Shown piece by piece: positions 44,836-56,148 of a stretch of DNA of 64,000 nucleotides. Each line of letters opens with the position of its first letter. Within the stretch, counting starts at the first letter, position 1. This stretch comes from Comamonas sp. (GTDB lineage: Bacteria > Pseudomonadota > Gammaproteobacteria > Burkholderiales > Burkholderiaceae_C). Below the pieces are notes generated by a model. That model saw nothing but the letters and a program-made list of their open reading frames with translations, did not search any database and was not told the DNA's origin. The position numbers and the translations under genes are program-made. The stretch is from the NCBI GenBank assembly GCA_015478895.1, contig JADMKK010000033.1, forward strand, positions 1-64,000, written 5' to 3'.

Positions 44836-46065
44836 TTAGAAGTTTCCCACAATGAAGTCTTTAAATCGACCAAAAGCGGTCTTCACCGACCCACTCTTTT
44901 GTGCCACCTTGAAACCGCGCAATCTTCCTTGTCGCGCTTCTTCTAACAAACCCATGACCGTGGCAGAGCGCGGCTGGGCCACCATATCGGCCAATGCGCT
45001 TGCATATTTCGGCACGCCACGGCGCACAGGCTTGAGGAAAATATCCTCACCCAACTCAACCATGCCTGGCATTACGGAGCTGCCACCGGTGAGCACAATG
45101 CCCGAAGAGAGCACCTCTTCGTAGCCAGATTCCCGAATGACTTGCTGTACCAGAGAGAAAATTTCTTCCACGCGGGGCTCAATCACGCCCGCTAGCGCTT
45201 GCTTGCTGATCATGCGCGGGCTGCGGTCACCCAGACCCGGTACTTCCACCTGGCTGTCGGGGTCGGCCAGCATCTGCTTGGCGTAACCGCTTTCCACTTT
45301 GATGTCTTCGGCGTCCTTGGTGGGTGTGCGCAGCGCCATGGCAATGTCGCTGGTGATCAAGTCCCCAGCAATTGGAATCACCGCGGTGTGGCGAATTGCA
45401 CCGCCTGTGAAAATGGCCACATCGGTCGTGCCAGCGCCAATGTCTACCAGCGCAACCCCCAGATCGCGCTCGTCATCGGTCAGCACCGCTTGGCTGGCAG
45501 CCAAAGGGTTGAGCAGCAACTGCTCCACTTCCAAACCACAGCGGCGCACACACTTGATGATGTTTTCAGCCGCACTTTGCGCGCCCGTGACGATGTGGAC
45601 TTTGGCCTCCAGGCGAATGCCGCTCATGCCCACCGGCTCTTTGACATCCTGACCGTCAATCACAAACTCTTGCGGCTCGACCAGCAACAGGCGCTGATCT
45701 GAGGAAATACTTACCGCTTTTGCTGTTTCAATGACGCGTGCTACATCGGTGGGCGTGACTTCCTTGTCCTTGATGGCCACCATACCGCTTTGGTTCAAAC
45801 CACGGATATGGCTACCGGTAATGCCGGTATACACACGCTGGATCTTGCAGTCGGCCATCAACTCGGCTTCTTTGAGCGCTTGCTGAATACTTTGCACGGT
45901 GGCTTCAATGTTCACAACCACACCACGCTTCAAACCATTGCTCGGTGCCACACCCAAGCCTGCCAGCTTGAGTTCGCCGTTGGGCATCACTTCGGCAACC
46001 ACAGCCATGACCTTGGCGGTGCCAATATCCAAACCAACGACGACGTCTTTGTACTCTTTTGCCAT
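44836..46065 (-). CDS. ftsA: Cell division protein FtsA
   Basis: Actin-like membrane tether of FtsZ. It is 409 residues from ATG 46065 (MAKEYKDVVVGLDIGTAKV). Features are phosphate loop 1 GLDIGTAK, the 1C domain near 85-160, DIGAGTTDVAIF near 205, GIVLTGGSSVMPGM near 335 and the C-terminal amphipathic helix RFKDFIVGNF. One base separates it from the ftsQ stop. Confidence 0.97.
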   Translation of the reverse strand: MAKEYKDVVVGLDIGTAKVMAVVAEVMPNGELKLAGLGVAPSNGLKRGVVVNIEATVQSIQQALKEAELMADCKIQRVYTGITGSHIRGLNQSGMVAIKDKEVTPTDVARVIETAKAVSISSDQRLLLVEPQEFVIDGQDVKEPVGMSGIRLEAKVHIVTGAQSAAENIIKCVRRCGLEVEQLLLNPLAASQAVLTDDERDLGVALVDIGAGTTDVAIFTGGAIRHTAVIPIAGDLITSDIAMALRTPTKDAEDIKVESGYAKQMLADPDSQVEVPGLGDRSPRMISKQALAGVIEPRVEEIFSLVQQVIRESGYEEVLSSGIVLTGGSSVMPGMVELGEDIFLKPVRRGVPKYASALADMVAQPRSATVMGLLEEARQGRLRGFKVAQKSGSVKTAFGRFKDFIVGNF

Positions 46066-46066
46066 A

Positions 46067-46921
46067 TCAGTGCCTGCCCTCAGAAGGTCGTGTTTTTTTG
46101 TTGTCTTGTTTACTTTGCACTGCTTGGCGTTTGGCCATTTCAAGTGCTCGCTCGCGTGACACTGTAGTTACGCCACGCAGACGCAGGGCATAGCCATCGG
46201 GGTAACGCAAATCCGCATATTCCAAAGCTTCTGCTTTGCGCTGGTATTGCTGTGTGATTTGGGGCAGCGTCCGTATGAAGCGTTGCGTGCGCTGCAACAC
46301 TTGCTCCGGCGTTCCGCCCCCTAACTCAAGACGGGCATCATTATCAAGCTGTACGTACCAGCTACCTCGGTCCCGCAGCGTTAAAGCATCAATTGGCACA
46401 TTTAGGCTTTCAAATACAGCGTCCAGGGCGTAGTACATGCGAAGTACTTCGGCCGCAGACCCGTCCGGCCCGGACAGTCGAGGTAAACCTTCACGCTCGA
46501 CCTCACCAATATTGGCCTCAAACACTTCACCCATCGTGTTGACCATGGCGGTACCGGTCTCTGGCCCCCAGTAGGCTTGGGGTTCATGCTCATGCAAGAT
46601 AACGCGCAGGCTATGCGGGTATTCACGGCGCACTTCCGCTTGCCGCACCCATGGCACTTCTTCAAAAACCTTGCGGGCCGCGCCCAAGTCAATGGTGAAG
46701 AAGTTGCCCGTCAGATGTGGCGCCACATTGGCACGCAAGGAAACCGCGTTGTTGTGTACCAGCTCGCCCTCAACCACGATGCGCGCAATCGAGAACGTGG
46801 GGTGACGTACTGCCCACCAGCTCACCACCGCCAGCATGAGGACAGCCACACCCGCGAACATGACCGTAGCAGTCACGTTCATGAGTTTGACATCCAGAGG
46901 TGCTGACATGGAGTAGCTCAT
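46067..46921 (-). CDS. ftsQ: Cell division protein FtsQ
   Basis: Bitopic divisome scaffold, partner of FtsB and FtsL. It is 284 residues, membrane segment at about 15-37, POTRA domain about 42-112 (FSIARIVVEGELVHNN), beta domain to about 240, and a basic, Lys/Gln-rich C-terminus. ATGA overlap with the ddlB stop. Confidence 0.95.
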   Translation of the reverse strand: MSYSMSAPLDVKLMNVTATVMFAGVAVLMLAVVSWWAVRHPTFSIARIVVEGELVHNNAVSLRANVAPHLTGNFFTIDLGAARKVFEEVPWVRQAEVRREYPHSLRVILHEHEPQAYWGPETGTAMVNTMGEVFEANIGEVEREGLPRLSGPDGSAAEVLRMYYALDAVFESLNVPIDALTLRDRGSWYVQLDNDARLELGGGTPEQVLQRTQRFIRTLPQITQQYQRKAEALEYADLRYPDGYALRLRGVTTVSRERALEMAKRQAVQSKQDNKKTRPSEGRH

Positions 46922-47901
46922 CAGGCAACGCGCTCCTCATGCAGAGCACTGTCCAGCGAGGCCGATGCCAAAATGGTCAGACACAGTTGTTCGTAGCTCA
47001 ACCCCTGCGCGCGCGCAGCCATGGGCACCAGCGAATGGCTGGTCATGCCAGGTGAAGTGTTAATTTCCAGCAGAAAAGGCTGGCGATCGCTTTGCCGGAT
47101 CATCACGTCCGCACGCCCCCAACCTCGGCAGCCCAGGGTGCGAAAGGCTTTCTCAACAATCTGCTGAATACGCGTTTCTTCATCCGCAGGCAGACCACTG
47201 GGACAGTGGTATTGGGTGGTGTCCGTGAAGTATTTGTTCTGGTAGTCGTAATTGCCACCCGGTGCTTCGATGCGAATGACTGGCAATGCATAAGCAGAGC
47301 GACCCTCACCCAGCATGGCGCAGGTCGTTTCTTCACCCGCAATAAATTGCTCGCACAGTACTTCGTCGTCGTACTTGGCGGCCAAAGCGTAGGCCTCTGC
47401 GCACTGGCTGGCGTCCACGACTTTGGTCAGCCCCATGCTGGATCCATCGCGCGCGGGCTTGACGATCATCGGCCCACCCAAGGCAACGAAGGCGTCACTG
47501 GTGGCCTGTGCGCTGTCCACCATGCGCCAGTCTGGCGTTGGCAAACCTTCAAATCGCAAAATGCGCTTGGTCATCACCTTGTCCATTGCCATGCTTGAGG
47601 CCATGACGCCCGAACCGGTATACGGAATGCCCAGCAACTCCAAAGCACCCTGCACCGTACCGTCCTCACCAAAGCGTCCATGCAAGGCGATGAAACAGCG
47701 TGCAAAACCCTCGGTTTTCAAGGCGCTCAGATCGCGTTGCGCAGGGTCAAATGCATGGGCATCGACACCTTGTGACCGCAAGGCCTCCAGCACACCTTGA
47801 CCCGACATGAGGGAAACCTCACGCTCGGACGAGCAGCCCCCCATGAGCACCGCCACTTTGCCCAAGGCTTGCACATCCATATTTTTCATTGTTGGACTCA
47901 T
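46921..47901 (-). CDS. ddlB: D-alanine--D-alanine ligase
   Basis: Makes the D-Ala-D-Ala dipeptide for MurF. It is 326 residues; [17 protein letters not shown] near 21 binds substrate, the ATP-grasp region holds [14 protein letters not shown] near 150, and [29 protein letters not shown] near 280 supplies metal and substrate ligands. The ATG at 47901 overlaps the murC stop in ATGA; ATGs at 47889 or later are alternatives. Confidence 0.97.
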   Translation of the reverse strand: MSPTMKNMDVQALGKVAVLMGGCSSEREVSLMSGQGVLEALRSQGVDAHAFDPAQRDLSALKTEGFARCFIALHGRFGEDGTVQGALELLGIPYTGSGVMASSMAMDKVMTKRILRFEGLPTPDWRMVDSAQATSDAFVALGGPMIVKPARDGSSMGLTKVVDASQCAEAYALAAKYDDEVLCEQFIAGEETTCAMLGEGRSAYALPVIRIEAPGGNYDYQNKYFTDTTQYHCPSGLPADEETRIQQIVEKAFRTLGCRGWGRADVMIRQSDRQPFLLEINTSPGMTSHSLVPMAARAQGLSYEQLCLTILASASLDSALHEERVA

Positions 47902-49331
47902 GACGCAGATCTTTCCTGCGTAGGCAGCACATTTTTCTCTAGCATTTCAACGACTTGTGAGGGAACGGCACCGATGGATCCAGCACCCATGCACAGCACC
48001 ACATCACCGGACTGCACATTGTCTGCAATTGCCTGGGGTAAATCACCAATTTTCTCGACAAAAATTGGCTCGACACGGCCTGCTACACGCACAGCCCGTG
48101 CCAAAGCGCGTCCATCAGCGGCCACTACGTGGGCTTCGCCAGCGGCGTACACCTCAGTAAGCAAAACTGCGTCTGCTGCGCCCAGCACTTTGACGAAGTC
48201 TTCAAAACAGTCTCGGGTGCGCGTATAGCGGTGCGGCTGAAACGCCAGCACCAGACGTCGGCCCGGGAAAGCGCCCCGTGCCGCAGCCAATGTGGCCGCC
48301 ATCTCCACAGGGTGGTGGCCGTAGTCATCAATCAATGTGAAGTGCCCACCAGCAGAAACTGGCACTTCGCCGTAGCGCTGAAAACGACGCCCCACGCCCT
48401 TGAAACTATCCAGCGCACGCAGCAAAGCCTCATCTGCAATTTCCAGCTCCATCGCCACAGCCACCGCAGCCAGAGCGTTGAGCACATTGTGCTCGCCAGG
48501 CAGGCTCAGCGTCACGTCCAACTCAGGGTAGGGTTGCCCGTTTTGGCGCAGTACCGTAAAGCGCATCTTGCCGTGCTCAGCACGCACATTGATGGCGCGA
48601 ACCTGGACATCTTCAGCAAACCCGTAAGTGGTGACGGGGCGCGCCAGGTGCGGCAGGATGTCGCGCACCGCAGGACTTTCGGCACACACAATCGCACGGC
48701 CGTAAAAAGGCATGCGGTGCAAGAAATCGACAAAGGCCTGCTTGAGCTTGCCAAAGTCGTGCCCGTAAGTCTCCATGTGGTCAGCGTCGATGTTGGTGAT
48801 CACCGCCATCACGGGCAGCAGATTCAGGAACGACGCATCCGACTCATCCGCTTCGACAACGATGTAATCGCCCTGACCCAGTTGGGCGTTTGCACCTGCG
48901 CTATTGAGCTTGCCACCGATGACAAAGGTAGGGTCCAGCTCAGCTTCGGCCAGCACGCAGGTCACCAGACTGGTGGTGGTCGTTTTACCGTGCGCACCGG
49001 CAATTGCAATGCCCTGCTTAAAGCGCATCAACTCAGCCAGCATCAGCGCCCGCGGCACCACAGGAGTTTTGCGCGCGCGCGCTTCCACCACTTCAGGATT
49101 GTCCGCCTGCACCGCGGTAGAGGTCACCACCACATCTGCACCGTGTACATGGGCTGCGGCGTGCCCCACATATGCAGTAATGCCCAGCGATTGCAAGCGC
49201 TGCAAACTGGCGCTGGATGACAAATCAGAGCCCGAGACGGTATAGCCCAGGTTATGAAGCACCTCGGCAATGCCACTCATGCCGGAGCCACCCAGGCCGA
49301 CAAAATGAATACGTTGAATGGCGTGTTTCAT
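47898..49331 (-). CDS. murC: UDP-N-acetylmuramate--L-alanine ligase
   Basis: Adds L-Ala to UDP-MurNAc. It is 477 residues; [17 protein letters not shown] near 9 is the UDP-binding Rossmann loop, [13 protein letters not shown] near 112 the ATP loop, [12 protein letters not shown] near 172 and [16 protein letters not shown] near 285. Coupled by ATGA overlaps to murG before it and ddlB after it. Confidence 0.97.
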   Translation of the reverse strand: MKHAIQRIHFVGLGGSGMSGIAEVLHNLGYTVSGSDLSSSASLQRLQSLGITAYVGHAAAHVHGADVVVTSTAVQADNPEVVEARARKTPVVPRALMLAELMRFKQGIAIAGAHGKTTTTSLVTCVLAEAELDPTFVIGGKLNSAGANAQLGQGDYIVVEADESDASFLNLLPVMAVITNIDADHMETYGHDFGKLKQAFVDFLHRMPFYGRAIVCAESPAVRDILPHLARPVTTYGFAEDVQVRAINVRAEHGKMRFTVLRQNGQPYPELDVTLSLPGEHNVLNALAAVAVAMELEIADEALLRALDSFKGVGRRFQRYGEVPVSAGGHFTLIDDYGHHPVEMAATLAAARGAFPGRRLVLAFQPHRYTRTRDCFEDFVKVLGAADAVLLTEVYAAGEAHVVAADGRALARAVRVAGRVEPIFVEKIGDLPQAIADNVQSGDVVLCMGAGSIGAVPSQVVEMLEKNVLPTQERSAS

Positions 49332-50392
49332 GCGGAGATTTCCTCACACGCAGTGACCACCTCGCGGGTGGCATGAATCTTCTGCATCGTTTTAGCTTTT
49401 TGGGCAACATTCAAAAGGGTTGAACGCTGCATATTTTGTAGCATTTCCGCTAACTTTTCTGGCGTCAGTAAATCTTGGGGGATTAACCAGCCTCCACCGG
49501 CATCCACCAGGAAGCGGGCATTGGAGGTCTGGTGGTCGTCAACTGCATGCGGAAAAGGCACGTAAATGGCGGCAGCGCCCACGGCAGCAATCTCCGTCAC
49601 CGTACTGGCACCCGCGCGGCAAATGATCAAATCTGCATCAGCAAATGCCTGGGCAGTGTCGTCAATAAACGGCGTGAGCTGAGCTTGCACCCCGGCAGCA
49701 GCGTAATTGGCACGCAGTGCATCGATTTGCTTGGCCCCGCTTTGGTGAATGACTTCAGGGCGCGCGTGGGCCGGTAAAAGCGCCAAGGCCTCAGGCACCC
49801 GATCGTTCAAAGCCTTGGCCCCCAGACTGCCGCCCACCACCAAAATTTTCAGCGGACCGCTACGGCCTTCAAAGCGCACCGCAGGTTCAGGCTGGCGCAA
49901 GAACCCTTCGCGCAAAGGATTGCCGACCCAGCTAGCATTTTTCAAGGCGTTAGGAAACGCAGCAAACACACGATCCGCCACGCTTGCCAGAATCTTGTTC
50001 GCAGCACCTGCTACGGAGTTTTGCTCATGCAGCACCAGCTTCTTGCCAGCGAGCAGACCCATCATTCCACCGGGGAAAGTGATGTAGCCGCCAAAGCCAA
50101 TCAATACATCCGGTTTAACGCGCTGTATAACCAGCAAAGCTTGCCAGAACGCTTTGAGCAAACGCAGCGGCAGCAACGCCAGCGTCATGATGCCCTTGCC
50201 CCGCACACCGCCAAACTCAATGCTCTCCAGCGGGAACCCTTGGGGCGGCACCAGCCGTGCCTCCATGGAATTGGGCGCGCCCAGCCAGTGCACACGCCAG
50301 CCTTGCTCACGCAATGCCTGCGCCACGGCCAAGCCGGGAAAAATATGCCCCCCTGTGCCGCCAGCCATGACCAGTGCTACTTTTTCTTTCAT
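49328..50392 (-). CDS. murG: UDP-GlcNAc:lipid I N-acetylglucosaminyltransferase MurG
   Basis: Converts lipid I to lipid II on the inner face of the membrane. It is 354 residues of the GT-B fold: [16 protein letters not shown] near 10, [14 protein letters not shown] near 126, [13 protein letters not shown] near 187 and [16 protein letters not shown] near 257. Its ATG shares one base with the ftsW stop. Confidence 0.97.
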   Translation of the reverse strand: MKEKVALVMAGGTGGHIFPGLAVAQALREQGWRVHWLGAPNSMEARLVPPQGFPLESIEFGGVRGKGIMTLALLPLRLLKAFWQALLVIQRVKPDVLIGFGGYITFPGGMMGLLAGKKLVLHEQNSVAGAANKILASVADRVFAAFPNALKNASWVGNPLREGFLRQPEPAVRFEGRSGPLKILVVGGSLGAKALNDRVPEALALLPAHARPEVIHQSGAKQIDALRANYAAAGVQAQLTPFIDDTAQAFADADLIICRAGASTVTEIAAVGAAAIYVPFPHAVDDHQTSNARFLVDAGGGWLIPQDLLTPEKLAEMLQNMQRSTLLNVAQKAKTMQKIHATREVVTACEEISA

Positions 50393-51657
50393 TACGCTCT
50401 CATCCTCGGACTGAGGACCTTGTTCTCATAGTCAATGCGCAATACGACTGCGATCGCTACCAAATTCATCAAAACGGCAGAGCCACCAAAACTCATCAAA
50501 GGCAGGGTCAAGCCCTTGGTGGGCAATGCACCCAGATTGACGCCCATATTGATAAAGGCCTGAAAGCCCATCCACATGGCCACGCCTTGTGCGACCAGCC
50601 CGGAAAAGACGCGTTCCAGCAAAATGGCTTCGCGGCCAATTTCAGTAATGCGGCGGGTCAGCCAGACAAAAGCCACGATCAAGATGAAGATGCCCACAAA
50701 GCCAAATTCTTCACCAATCACCGACAGCAAGAAATCGGTATGTGCCTCAGGCAACCAATGCAGCTTTTCCACGCTGCGGCCCAGCCCTACGCCAAAGCCT
50801 TCCCCCCGGCCAATCGCGATCAAGGCATGGGACAGCTGGTAGCCCTTGCCCAGTGCATGCTCGGCAGAAAACGGGTCAAGGTAAGCAAAAATTCGCTCTC
50901 GTCGCCAAGGAGAGAAGGCGATCATCGTGACAAATGCACCGACGACCAAAGCGGCCATCAAAAAGAACATGCGTGCGTTCACGCCGCCCAGAAACAGGAT
51001 GCCCATCGAGATCACGACAATCACAATGAAAGCACCCATGTCGGGCTCCGCCAGCAGCAACACCCCGACGATGAAAACGGCCGCAGCCATCGGCAAGACC
51101 GCACGAAAGAACCGCTCCTTCACATCCATGCGGCGCACCATGTAATTGGCGGCATAGAGCAGTACGGCAAATTTGGCCAGCTCAGAAGGCTGGAAATTCA
51201 TCAGCCCCAGCGGCAACCAGCGCCGGGCCCCGTTGACCACCAGACCCACCCCGGGCACCAGCACCAGCACCAGCAAAATCAGAGAAACGATGAACAGCTT
51301 GGGGGCCATGCGTTCCCAAGTTTTCATGGAGATCTGAAACGCCAGCAGTGCGGCCACGAAGCCAACACCCAGCGCCATGGCGTGGCGCAGCAAAAAGTGG
51401 TGCGGCGCGATCTTGCCAAAACGCGGGTTGTCCGGCATGGCAATGGATGCGGAATACACCATCACCAAACCCCACGCCAGCAAGGCAATGACCACCCAGA
51501 TCAGCGCCTGATCGAGCCCTAAAGCATTCGGCGGAAGGGCTCGCGTGTTGCGGTATTCCGTACCCCCAACGCGCACCGGCAGCACATCCACAGCCTTGTC
51601 GGCTGCACCGTGAAACCAGCCATGCAGGCGCTCACGCAGGTGGTGAAGGGTGCTCAT
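50392..51657 (-). CDS. ftsW: Peptidoglycan glycosyltransferase FtsW
   Basis: SEDS-family septal glycan polymerase that works with FtsI. It is 421 residues, about ten membrane segments after a 40-residue cytoplasmic start; [20 protein letters not shown] near 180, [18 protein letters not shown] near 300 and the [16 protein letters not shown] end near 385 are conserved. ATGA overlap with the murD stop. Confidence 0.97.
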   Translation of the reverse strand: MSTLHHLRERLHGWFHGAADKAVDVLPVRVGGTEYRNTRALPPNALGLDQALIWVVIALLAWGLVMVYSASIAMPDNPRFGKIAPHHFLLRHAMALGVGFVAALLAFQISMKTWERMAPKLFIVSLILLVLVLVPGVGLVVNGARRWLPLGLMNFQPSELAKFAVLLYAANYMVRRMDVKERFFRAVLPMAAAVFIVGVLLLAEPDMGAFIVIVVISMGILFLGGVNARMFFLMAALVVGAFVTMIAFSPWRRERIFAYLDPFSAEHALGKGYQLSHALIAIGRGEGFGVGLGRSVEKLHWLPEAHTDFLLSVIGEEFGFVGIFILIVAFVWLTRRITEIGREAILLERVFSGLVAQGVAMWMGFQAFINMGVNLGALPTKGLTLPLMSFGGSAVLMNLVAIAVVLRIDYENKVLSPRMRA

Positions 51658-53576
51658 CCGAGGTGGCCCTCCAGCACTTGTCCAGCGTCATCGGCCAAGT
51701 CATGCACAGCCTGCACAAAGGCTTGGGCGCGGTGGGCATAGTCCTGGTACATGTCCATGCTGGCGCAGGCGGGCGACATCAGCACGGCATCACCCGCCTT
51801 GGCTTGCGCGGTGGCCAGCTGCACTGCCTGCACCATGTCAGCCGCATCCAGCAGTGGCACGCCTTCAGCTTGCAAGGCCTGTTTGATCAAGGGTGCATCC
51901 CGGCCAATCAGCACGACGGCGCGCACGTAACGCGCCACGGGCGCTGCCAGCGGTGAGAAATCCTGCCCTTTGCCCAAGCCACCCAGAATCAGCACGATGC
52001 GACGATCCGCGCCCAGACCGGTCAAGGCCGCCACCGTCGCGCCAACATTCGTGCCCTTGCTGTCATCGAAATATTCCACGCCCTGCACGGTGCCTACGGG
52101 CTCCACACGGTGCGGCTCGCCCCGGTATTCGCGCAGGCCATACAGCATGGGCCCCAGTGCACAGCCCGCAGCATGGGCCAAAGCCAAAGCTGCCAGCGCA
52201 TTGGTAGCGTTGTGACGACCGCGAATGCGCAAGGCATCGGCGGGCAGCAGGCGCTGAATGTTCAAAGGTTCTTGCGGGTCACGCGCGCGTCGGCCGGCCG
52301 TGTCCACCTCCAGCCCACGAACCAGCCACGCCATGCCAGCCACTACTTCAATGCCGTAATCACCGGGGTTGCGCGGCATGTCCGCACCAAAGGTGATGTG
52401 CGCACGCAGCTGGGGTTTTTGCAATTTGACTTTGACAGGCGGCGGAAGCATGTCCATGACCACCGCGTCGTCCCGGTTGAGCACCATCAGCCCTTGCTGA
52501 CCAAAAATGCGCGCCTTGGCAGCTGCGTATGCCTGCATGCTGCCGTGCCAGTCCAGGTGGTCTTGCGTGATGTTGAGCACGACGGCAGCGGTGGGCTCAA
52601 AGCCCTGTACTTCGTCCAGCTGAAAGCTCGACAGCTCCAGCACCCACACCTGGGGCAGCGTTTGTGCATCAATGCTGGCGGACAAGGTATCGAGCAGTGT
52701 CGGCCCAATATTGCCAGCGACTCCCACGCTGACGCCCGCATGCTCCAGCAGCTTGCTGGTCAAGGAGGTCACGGTGGTTTTGCCATTGGTGCCGGTTACG
52801 GCCAGCACTTTGGGCTGGTAGCCATGCGCAGCGCGCATGCCTTGCAAAGCTGCGGCAAACAAATCCAGCTCGCCACCCACGGGCAGGCCCACTGCCCGCG
52901 CTGCCTGCACTACAGGGGCGATGGACTCGGGGGTCAAACCGGGGGAGCGGTACACGCTGGTCAGATGGTGACCCTCCACCAGAGCACGGGTGAAGTCCCC
53001 GCCGACAAACTGCACACCGGGCAGCTCTGCCTGCAAAGCGGCCAGCTGGGGCGGCGCTTCACGCGTATCTGCCACCGTCACCTGTGCCCCGGCACGCACA
53101 CACCAGCGCGCCATGGAGATGCCGGAAGCACCCAATCCTAAAATCAGCACCCGCTGAGCTTGCAAGTGCTGCGCTTGATCCTGCGGCCATTGCGCAGGAA
53201 CAGGTGGCAATTCGACAACTTCCGCCCCCTCGTCTACCGGCAGCACCGCCGTGACTTCGGTATTTGAGCCATCGGAGATGCTGGGATCGGCAAAGATTTG
53301 CGCCACAAAAGCAGCGGCATCTTTGGCGGCCGTGAGCGTGGATACGTCCAGAATTTCGCTGTCTTGCACAGGCGCAGCAGAGGCAGCAGGGACGACAGGG
53401 GCAACTGCTTCTATTTCAGAAGCTACTTGCCGTTGTACTTGCTCAGTTTCAGCATTATTTGATGCTGAACTTAAGGTTTCACTAAGGCCTATAGCTCCTA
53501 AATTTTCAGCACCCTGCGCAGCCACTGCGCAGTCGGCAGTGGCATGCAAGTCGGGATTGAAGTCGTCGGCGTGCAT
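51654..53576 (-). CDS. murD: UDP-N-acetylmuramoylalanine--D-glutamate ligase with long N-terminal extension
   Basis: Adds D-Glu to UDP-MurNAc-L-Ala. It is 640 residues from ATG 53576, which has a GAGGTG Shine-Dalgarno overlapping the mraY stop; the GTG at 53618 lies inside mraY and is less likely. The MurD core begins only near residue 140 ([16 protein letters not shown]) and has [12 protein letters not shown] near 270, [11 protein letters not shown], and [13 protein letters not shown] near 510. The first 135 residues are an acidic, Ala/Val/Glu-rich extension absent from typical MurD, which is about 450-500 residues. Part of it is encoded by a 76-nt palindromic element. Confidence 0.93.
   Translation of the reverse strand: MHADDFNPDLHATADCAVAAQGAENLGAIGLSETLSSASNNAETEQVQRQVASEIEAVAPVVPAASAAPVQDSEILDVSTLTAAKDAAAFVAQIFADPSISDGSNTEVTAVLPVDEGAEVVELPPVPAQWPQDQAQHLQAQRVLILGLGASGISMARWCVRAGAQVTVADTREAPPQLAALQAELPGVQFVGGDFTRALVEGHHLTSVYRSPGLTPESIAPVVQAARAVGLPVGGELDLFAAALQGMRAAHGYQPKVLAVTGTNGKTTVTSLTSKLLEHAGVSVGVAGNIGPTLLDTLSASIDAQTLPQVWVLELSSFQLDEVQGFEPTAAVVLNITQDHLDWHGSMQAYAAAKARIFGQQGLMVLNRDDAVVMDMLPPPVKVKLQKPQLRAHITFGADMPRNPGDYGIEVVAGMAWLVRGLEVDTAGRRARDPQEPLNIQRLLPADALRIRGRHNATNALAALALAHAAGCALGPMLYGLREYRGEPHRVEPVGTVQGVEYFDDSKGTNVGATVAALTGLGADRRIVLILGGLGKGQDFSPLAAPVARYVRAVVLIGRDAPLIKQALQAEGVPLLDAADMVQAVQLATAQAKAGDAVLMSPACASMDMYQDYAHRAQAFVQAVHDLADDAGQVLEGHLG
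53421..53496. repeat. 76-nt palindromic element, copy C, inside the murD extension
   Basis: Begins AGCTACTTGCCGTTG and ends TATAGCT, with a strong inner hairpin (GTTTCAGCAT / ATGCTGAAC, 53447-53470). The left arm and the TTGCT..GTTTCAG segment match the reverse complement of copy B. The right arm has decayed. It has the same 76-nt length as copies A and B. It encodes about 26 residues of the MurD extension. Confidence 0.75.
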
Positions 53577-53581
53577 GCGGC

Positions 53582-54760
53582 TCACCTCAGCTTCAGCGTG
53601 GACAGGCCAATCAGGCACAGCAGCATGGTGATGATCCAGAACCGGGTCACGACCTGCGTTTCCTTCCAGCCACTCTTTTCAAAGTGGTGGTGCAGCGGCG
53701 CCATCTTGAGCAGTCGTCGGCCTTCACCGTAGCGCTTTTTGGTGTACTTGAACCACACCACCTGCAGCATCACCGAGACCGCTTCGGCCACAAAAATACC
53801 GCCCATGATGGCCAGCACAATCTCTTGGCGCACGATCACGGCAATCGTGCCCAGCGCGCCGCCCAAGGCCAGCGCGCCCACGTCGCCCATAAAGATTTGC
53901 GCCGGGTGTGCGTTGAACCACAGGAATGCCAGGCCCGCGCCGGCCATGGCACCGCAAAAGATCATCAACTCGCCCGTGCCCGGAAGGCTGGGAAAGTTCA
54001 AGTACTTGGCGTAATTGGCGTTACCGGTGACGTAGGCAAAAATACCCAGCGCTGTGCCCACCATGATGACCGGCATGATGGCCAGGCCATCCAGACCATC
54101 GGTCAAATTGACCGCATTGCTCGCGCCCACGATGACCAGATAGGTCAGGATCACAAAGCCCAGCATGCCCAGCGGGTAGCTGATTTCCTTGAAAAACGGC
54201 ACCATCAGCCCGGCCTGCGGAGGCAAGTCCATCGAAAAGCCGGACTGCACCCAGGTCACAAACAATTCAAAGGCGCGGCTGTTGGAGTTTTCCGAAATGC
54301 TGAACACCAGCGCGACCGAAGCGATCAGGCCAATCACCGACTGCCAAAAATACTTCTCGCGCGAGCGCATGCCTTCCGGGTCTTTATTGACCACTTTGCG
54401 CCAGTCGTCCACCCAGCCAATCGCCCCGAAACCGAGGGTAACGATCAACACAATCCAGACAAAACGGTTGCTCAGGTCAAACCACAGCAGCGTGGCCACC
54501 GAGATGGCAAACAAAATCAGCACGCCGCCCATGGTAGGCGTGCCGTTTTTCACCAGATGGGTTTGCATGGCATAGCCGCGCACGGGCTGGCCCATTTTCA
54601 GCGCAGTCAATATACGAATGGCTTTAGGCCCCACCCACAAACCAATGGCCAGCGCGGTCAGCGCAGCCGCCACAGCACGGAAGGTGATGTACTGCACCAC
54701 GCGCAAAAAACTAAAGTCAGGCGACAAGGTCTGCAGCCATTCAGCCAAGATCAGCAGCAT
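53582..54760 (-). CDS. mraY: Phospho-N-acetylmuramoyl-pentapeptide transferase
   Basis: Makes lipid I from UDP-MurNAc-pentapeptide and undecaprenyl phosphate. It is 392 residues, ten membrane segments; MGGVLIL near 77, [13 protein letters not shown] near 216 and [12 protein letters not shown] near 292 carry the catalytic aspartates, and [23 protein letters not shown] near 352 the His cluster. Its start overlaps the murF end by 10 nt. Confidence 0.98.
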   Translation of the reverse strand: MLLILAEWLQTLSPDFSFLRVVQYITFRAVAAALTALAIGLWVGPKAIRILTALKMGQPVRGYAMQTHLVKNGTPTMGGVLILFAISVATLLWFDLSNRFVWIVLIVTLGFGAIGWVDDWRKVVNKDPEGMRSREKYFWQSVIGLIASVALVFSISENSNSRAFELFVTWVQSGFSMDLPPQAGLMVPFFKEISYPLGMLGFVILTYLVIVGASNAVNLTDGLDGLAIMPVIMVGTALGIFAYVTGNANYAKYLNFPSLPGTGELMIFCGAMAGAGLAFLWFNAHPAQIFMGDVGALALGGALGTIAVIVRQEIVLAIMGGIFVAEAVSVMLQVVWFKYTKKRYGEGRRLLKMAPLHHHFEKSGWKETQVVTRFWIITMLLCLIGLSTLKLR

Positions 54761-56148
54761 GCTGCCCCCTCACCGCAAGTGCTTTCCAGCGCTTGCACCA
54801 CGTTTTCCATCTTCATACTTCTCGAACCTTTGACCAGCACGCTGCCGGTCTGGGCCATCTGACCCTGCAACGCTGCAATCAGCGCTGGCAAATCTTCAAA
54901 ATGTGTAGCACCTTGCCCAAATGCAGTCACGGCTTGCTGCATTTGCGGGCCAATGGCCAGCACCGTCTCAATTCCGGCCTTGCGGGCACTGGTGCCCACT
55001 TCGGCATGGAAAGCGGGGCCTTGGTCGCCCACCTCACCCATATCGCCCAGCACCAGCACGCGCGGCGCTGGCAGCTCGGCCAGCACAGCAATGGCGGCCT
55101 GCATGGAGTCGGGGTTGGCGTTGTACGTGTCATCCACCACATCGATACGGCGACCTGCACATACGACCGAGGTCGAACGCGAGCGGCCTTTGACCGGCAG
55201 AAAATCGCTCAAACCCCGGGCAATGGCTGCCAGCGGCACACCCGCAGCCAATGCACAGGCCGTGGCTGCCAGTGCATTGCGCACGTTGTGGCGGCCCGCA
55301 ATGTGCAAGGCACAGTCAAACATGCCTTGCGGTGTTTGGATCTGGACTTGCCATGCGCTGTCCGCCCATTGAGCGCTGATTGCAGCGACATCGGCGCCAG
55401 CATCACCAAAGGTGAGCACCTTGCGGCCCGCTGCCAGCTTGCGCCACAGGGGCGTAAATTCCTCATCGAATGGAAACACCGCCGTGCCGTCAATGGGCAA
55501 ATAGCTCAGCACGCTGCCGTTTTCTTCGGCCACCGCTTGCACGGTGTGCATGAACTCCTGATGTTCACGCTGGGCGTTGTTCACCACGGCCACCGTGGGC
55601 TGGGCAATGCAGGCCAGGTCGGCAATCTCGCCGGGGTGGTTCATGCCCAGCTCAACCACGCCAATACGGTGCTGCGCTGTCATGCGAAACAGCGTCAACG
55701 GCACGCCAATCGCATTGTTGAAGTTGCCTTGCGTCGCGAAGGCGGCATCGCCTGCGTGGGCCTTCAGCATGCTGGCCACCATCTGCGTGACGGTGGTCTT
55801 GCCATTGCTGCCGGTCACGGCAATCAAGGGCAGGCCAAACTGCTCGCGCCAGCCTGCGGCCAAGGCGGCCAAGGCGGCCGTGGTATCAGGCACTTCAATG
55901 CCCGCCAAACCCAGCGCGTCCAAACCGCTATGGGCAATCACGGCGCTGGCTGCGCCCTGTGCTTGCACTTGCGGCAAAAAGTCGTGGGCATCGATGCGCT
56001 CACCCTTGAGCGCGACAAACAGGTCACCGGCTTGCAGCGTGCGGCTGTCGGTGTGTACACGCAGCAAGGGCGTACCAGGGTCGCCCACCAACCGCGCTTG
56101 CGGCTGGAAGTCGCTAATCCATGCCAGCGCCTGTTCCAAAGTCATCAT
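54751..56148 (-). CDS. murF: UDP-N-acetylmuramoyl-tripeptide--D-alanyl-D-alanine ligase
   Basis: Adds D-Ala-D-Ala to complete the cytoplasmic pentapeptide. It is about 465 residues; ATG 56148 shares a base with the murE stop (a GTG three bases before and an ATG at 56145 are alternatives). [14 protein letters not shown] near 112, [12 protein letters not shown] near 163, [14 protein letters not shown] near 283 and [15 protein letters not shown] near 335 are Mur ligase motifs. Confidence 0.96.
   Translation of the reverse strand: MMTLEQALAWISDFQPQARLVGDPGTPLLRVHTDSRTLQAGDLFVALKGERIDAHDFLPQVQAQGAASAVIAHSGLDALGLAGIEVPDTTAALAALAAGWREQFGLPLIAVTGSNGKTTVTQMVASMLKAHAGDAAFATQGNFNNAIGVPLTLFRMTAQHRIGVVELGMNHPGEIADLACIAQPTVAVVNNAQREHQEFMHTVQAVAEENGSVLSYLPIDGTAVFPFDEEFTPLWRKLAAGRKVLTFGDAGADVAAISAQWADSAWQVQIQTPQGMFDCALHIAGRHNVRNALAATACALAAGVPLAAIARGLSDFLPVKGRSRSTSVVCAGRRIDVVDDTYNANPDSMQAAIAVLAELPAPRVLVLGDMGEVGDQGPAFHAEVGTSARKAGIETVLAIGPQMQQAVTAFGQGATHFEDLPALIAALQGQMAQTGSVLVKGSRSMKMENVVQALESTCGEGAACC

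Noticed and set aside
43386-44855. 489-codon plus-strand frame opposite ftsZ
   Set aside because: Shadow of FtsZ; no start context or domain.
44715-44873. Longer N-terminus for FtsZ
   Set aside because: The added residues are not FtsZ-like and ATG 44714 has an AGGAG ribosome binding site.
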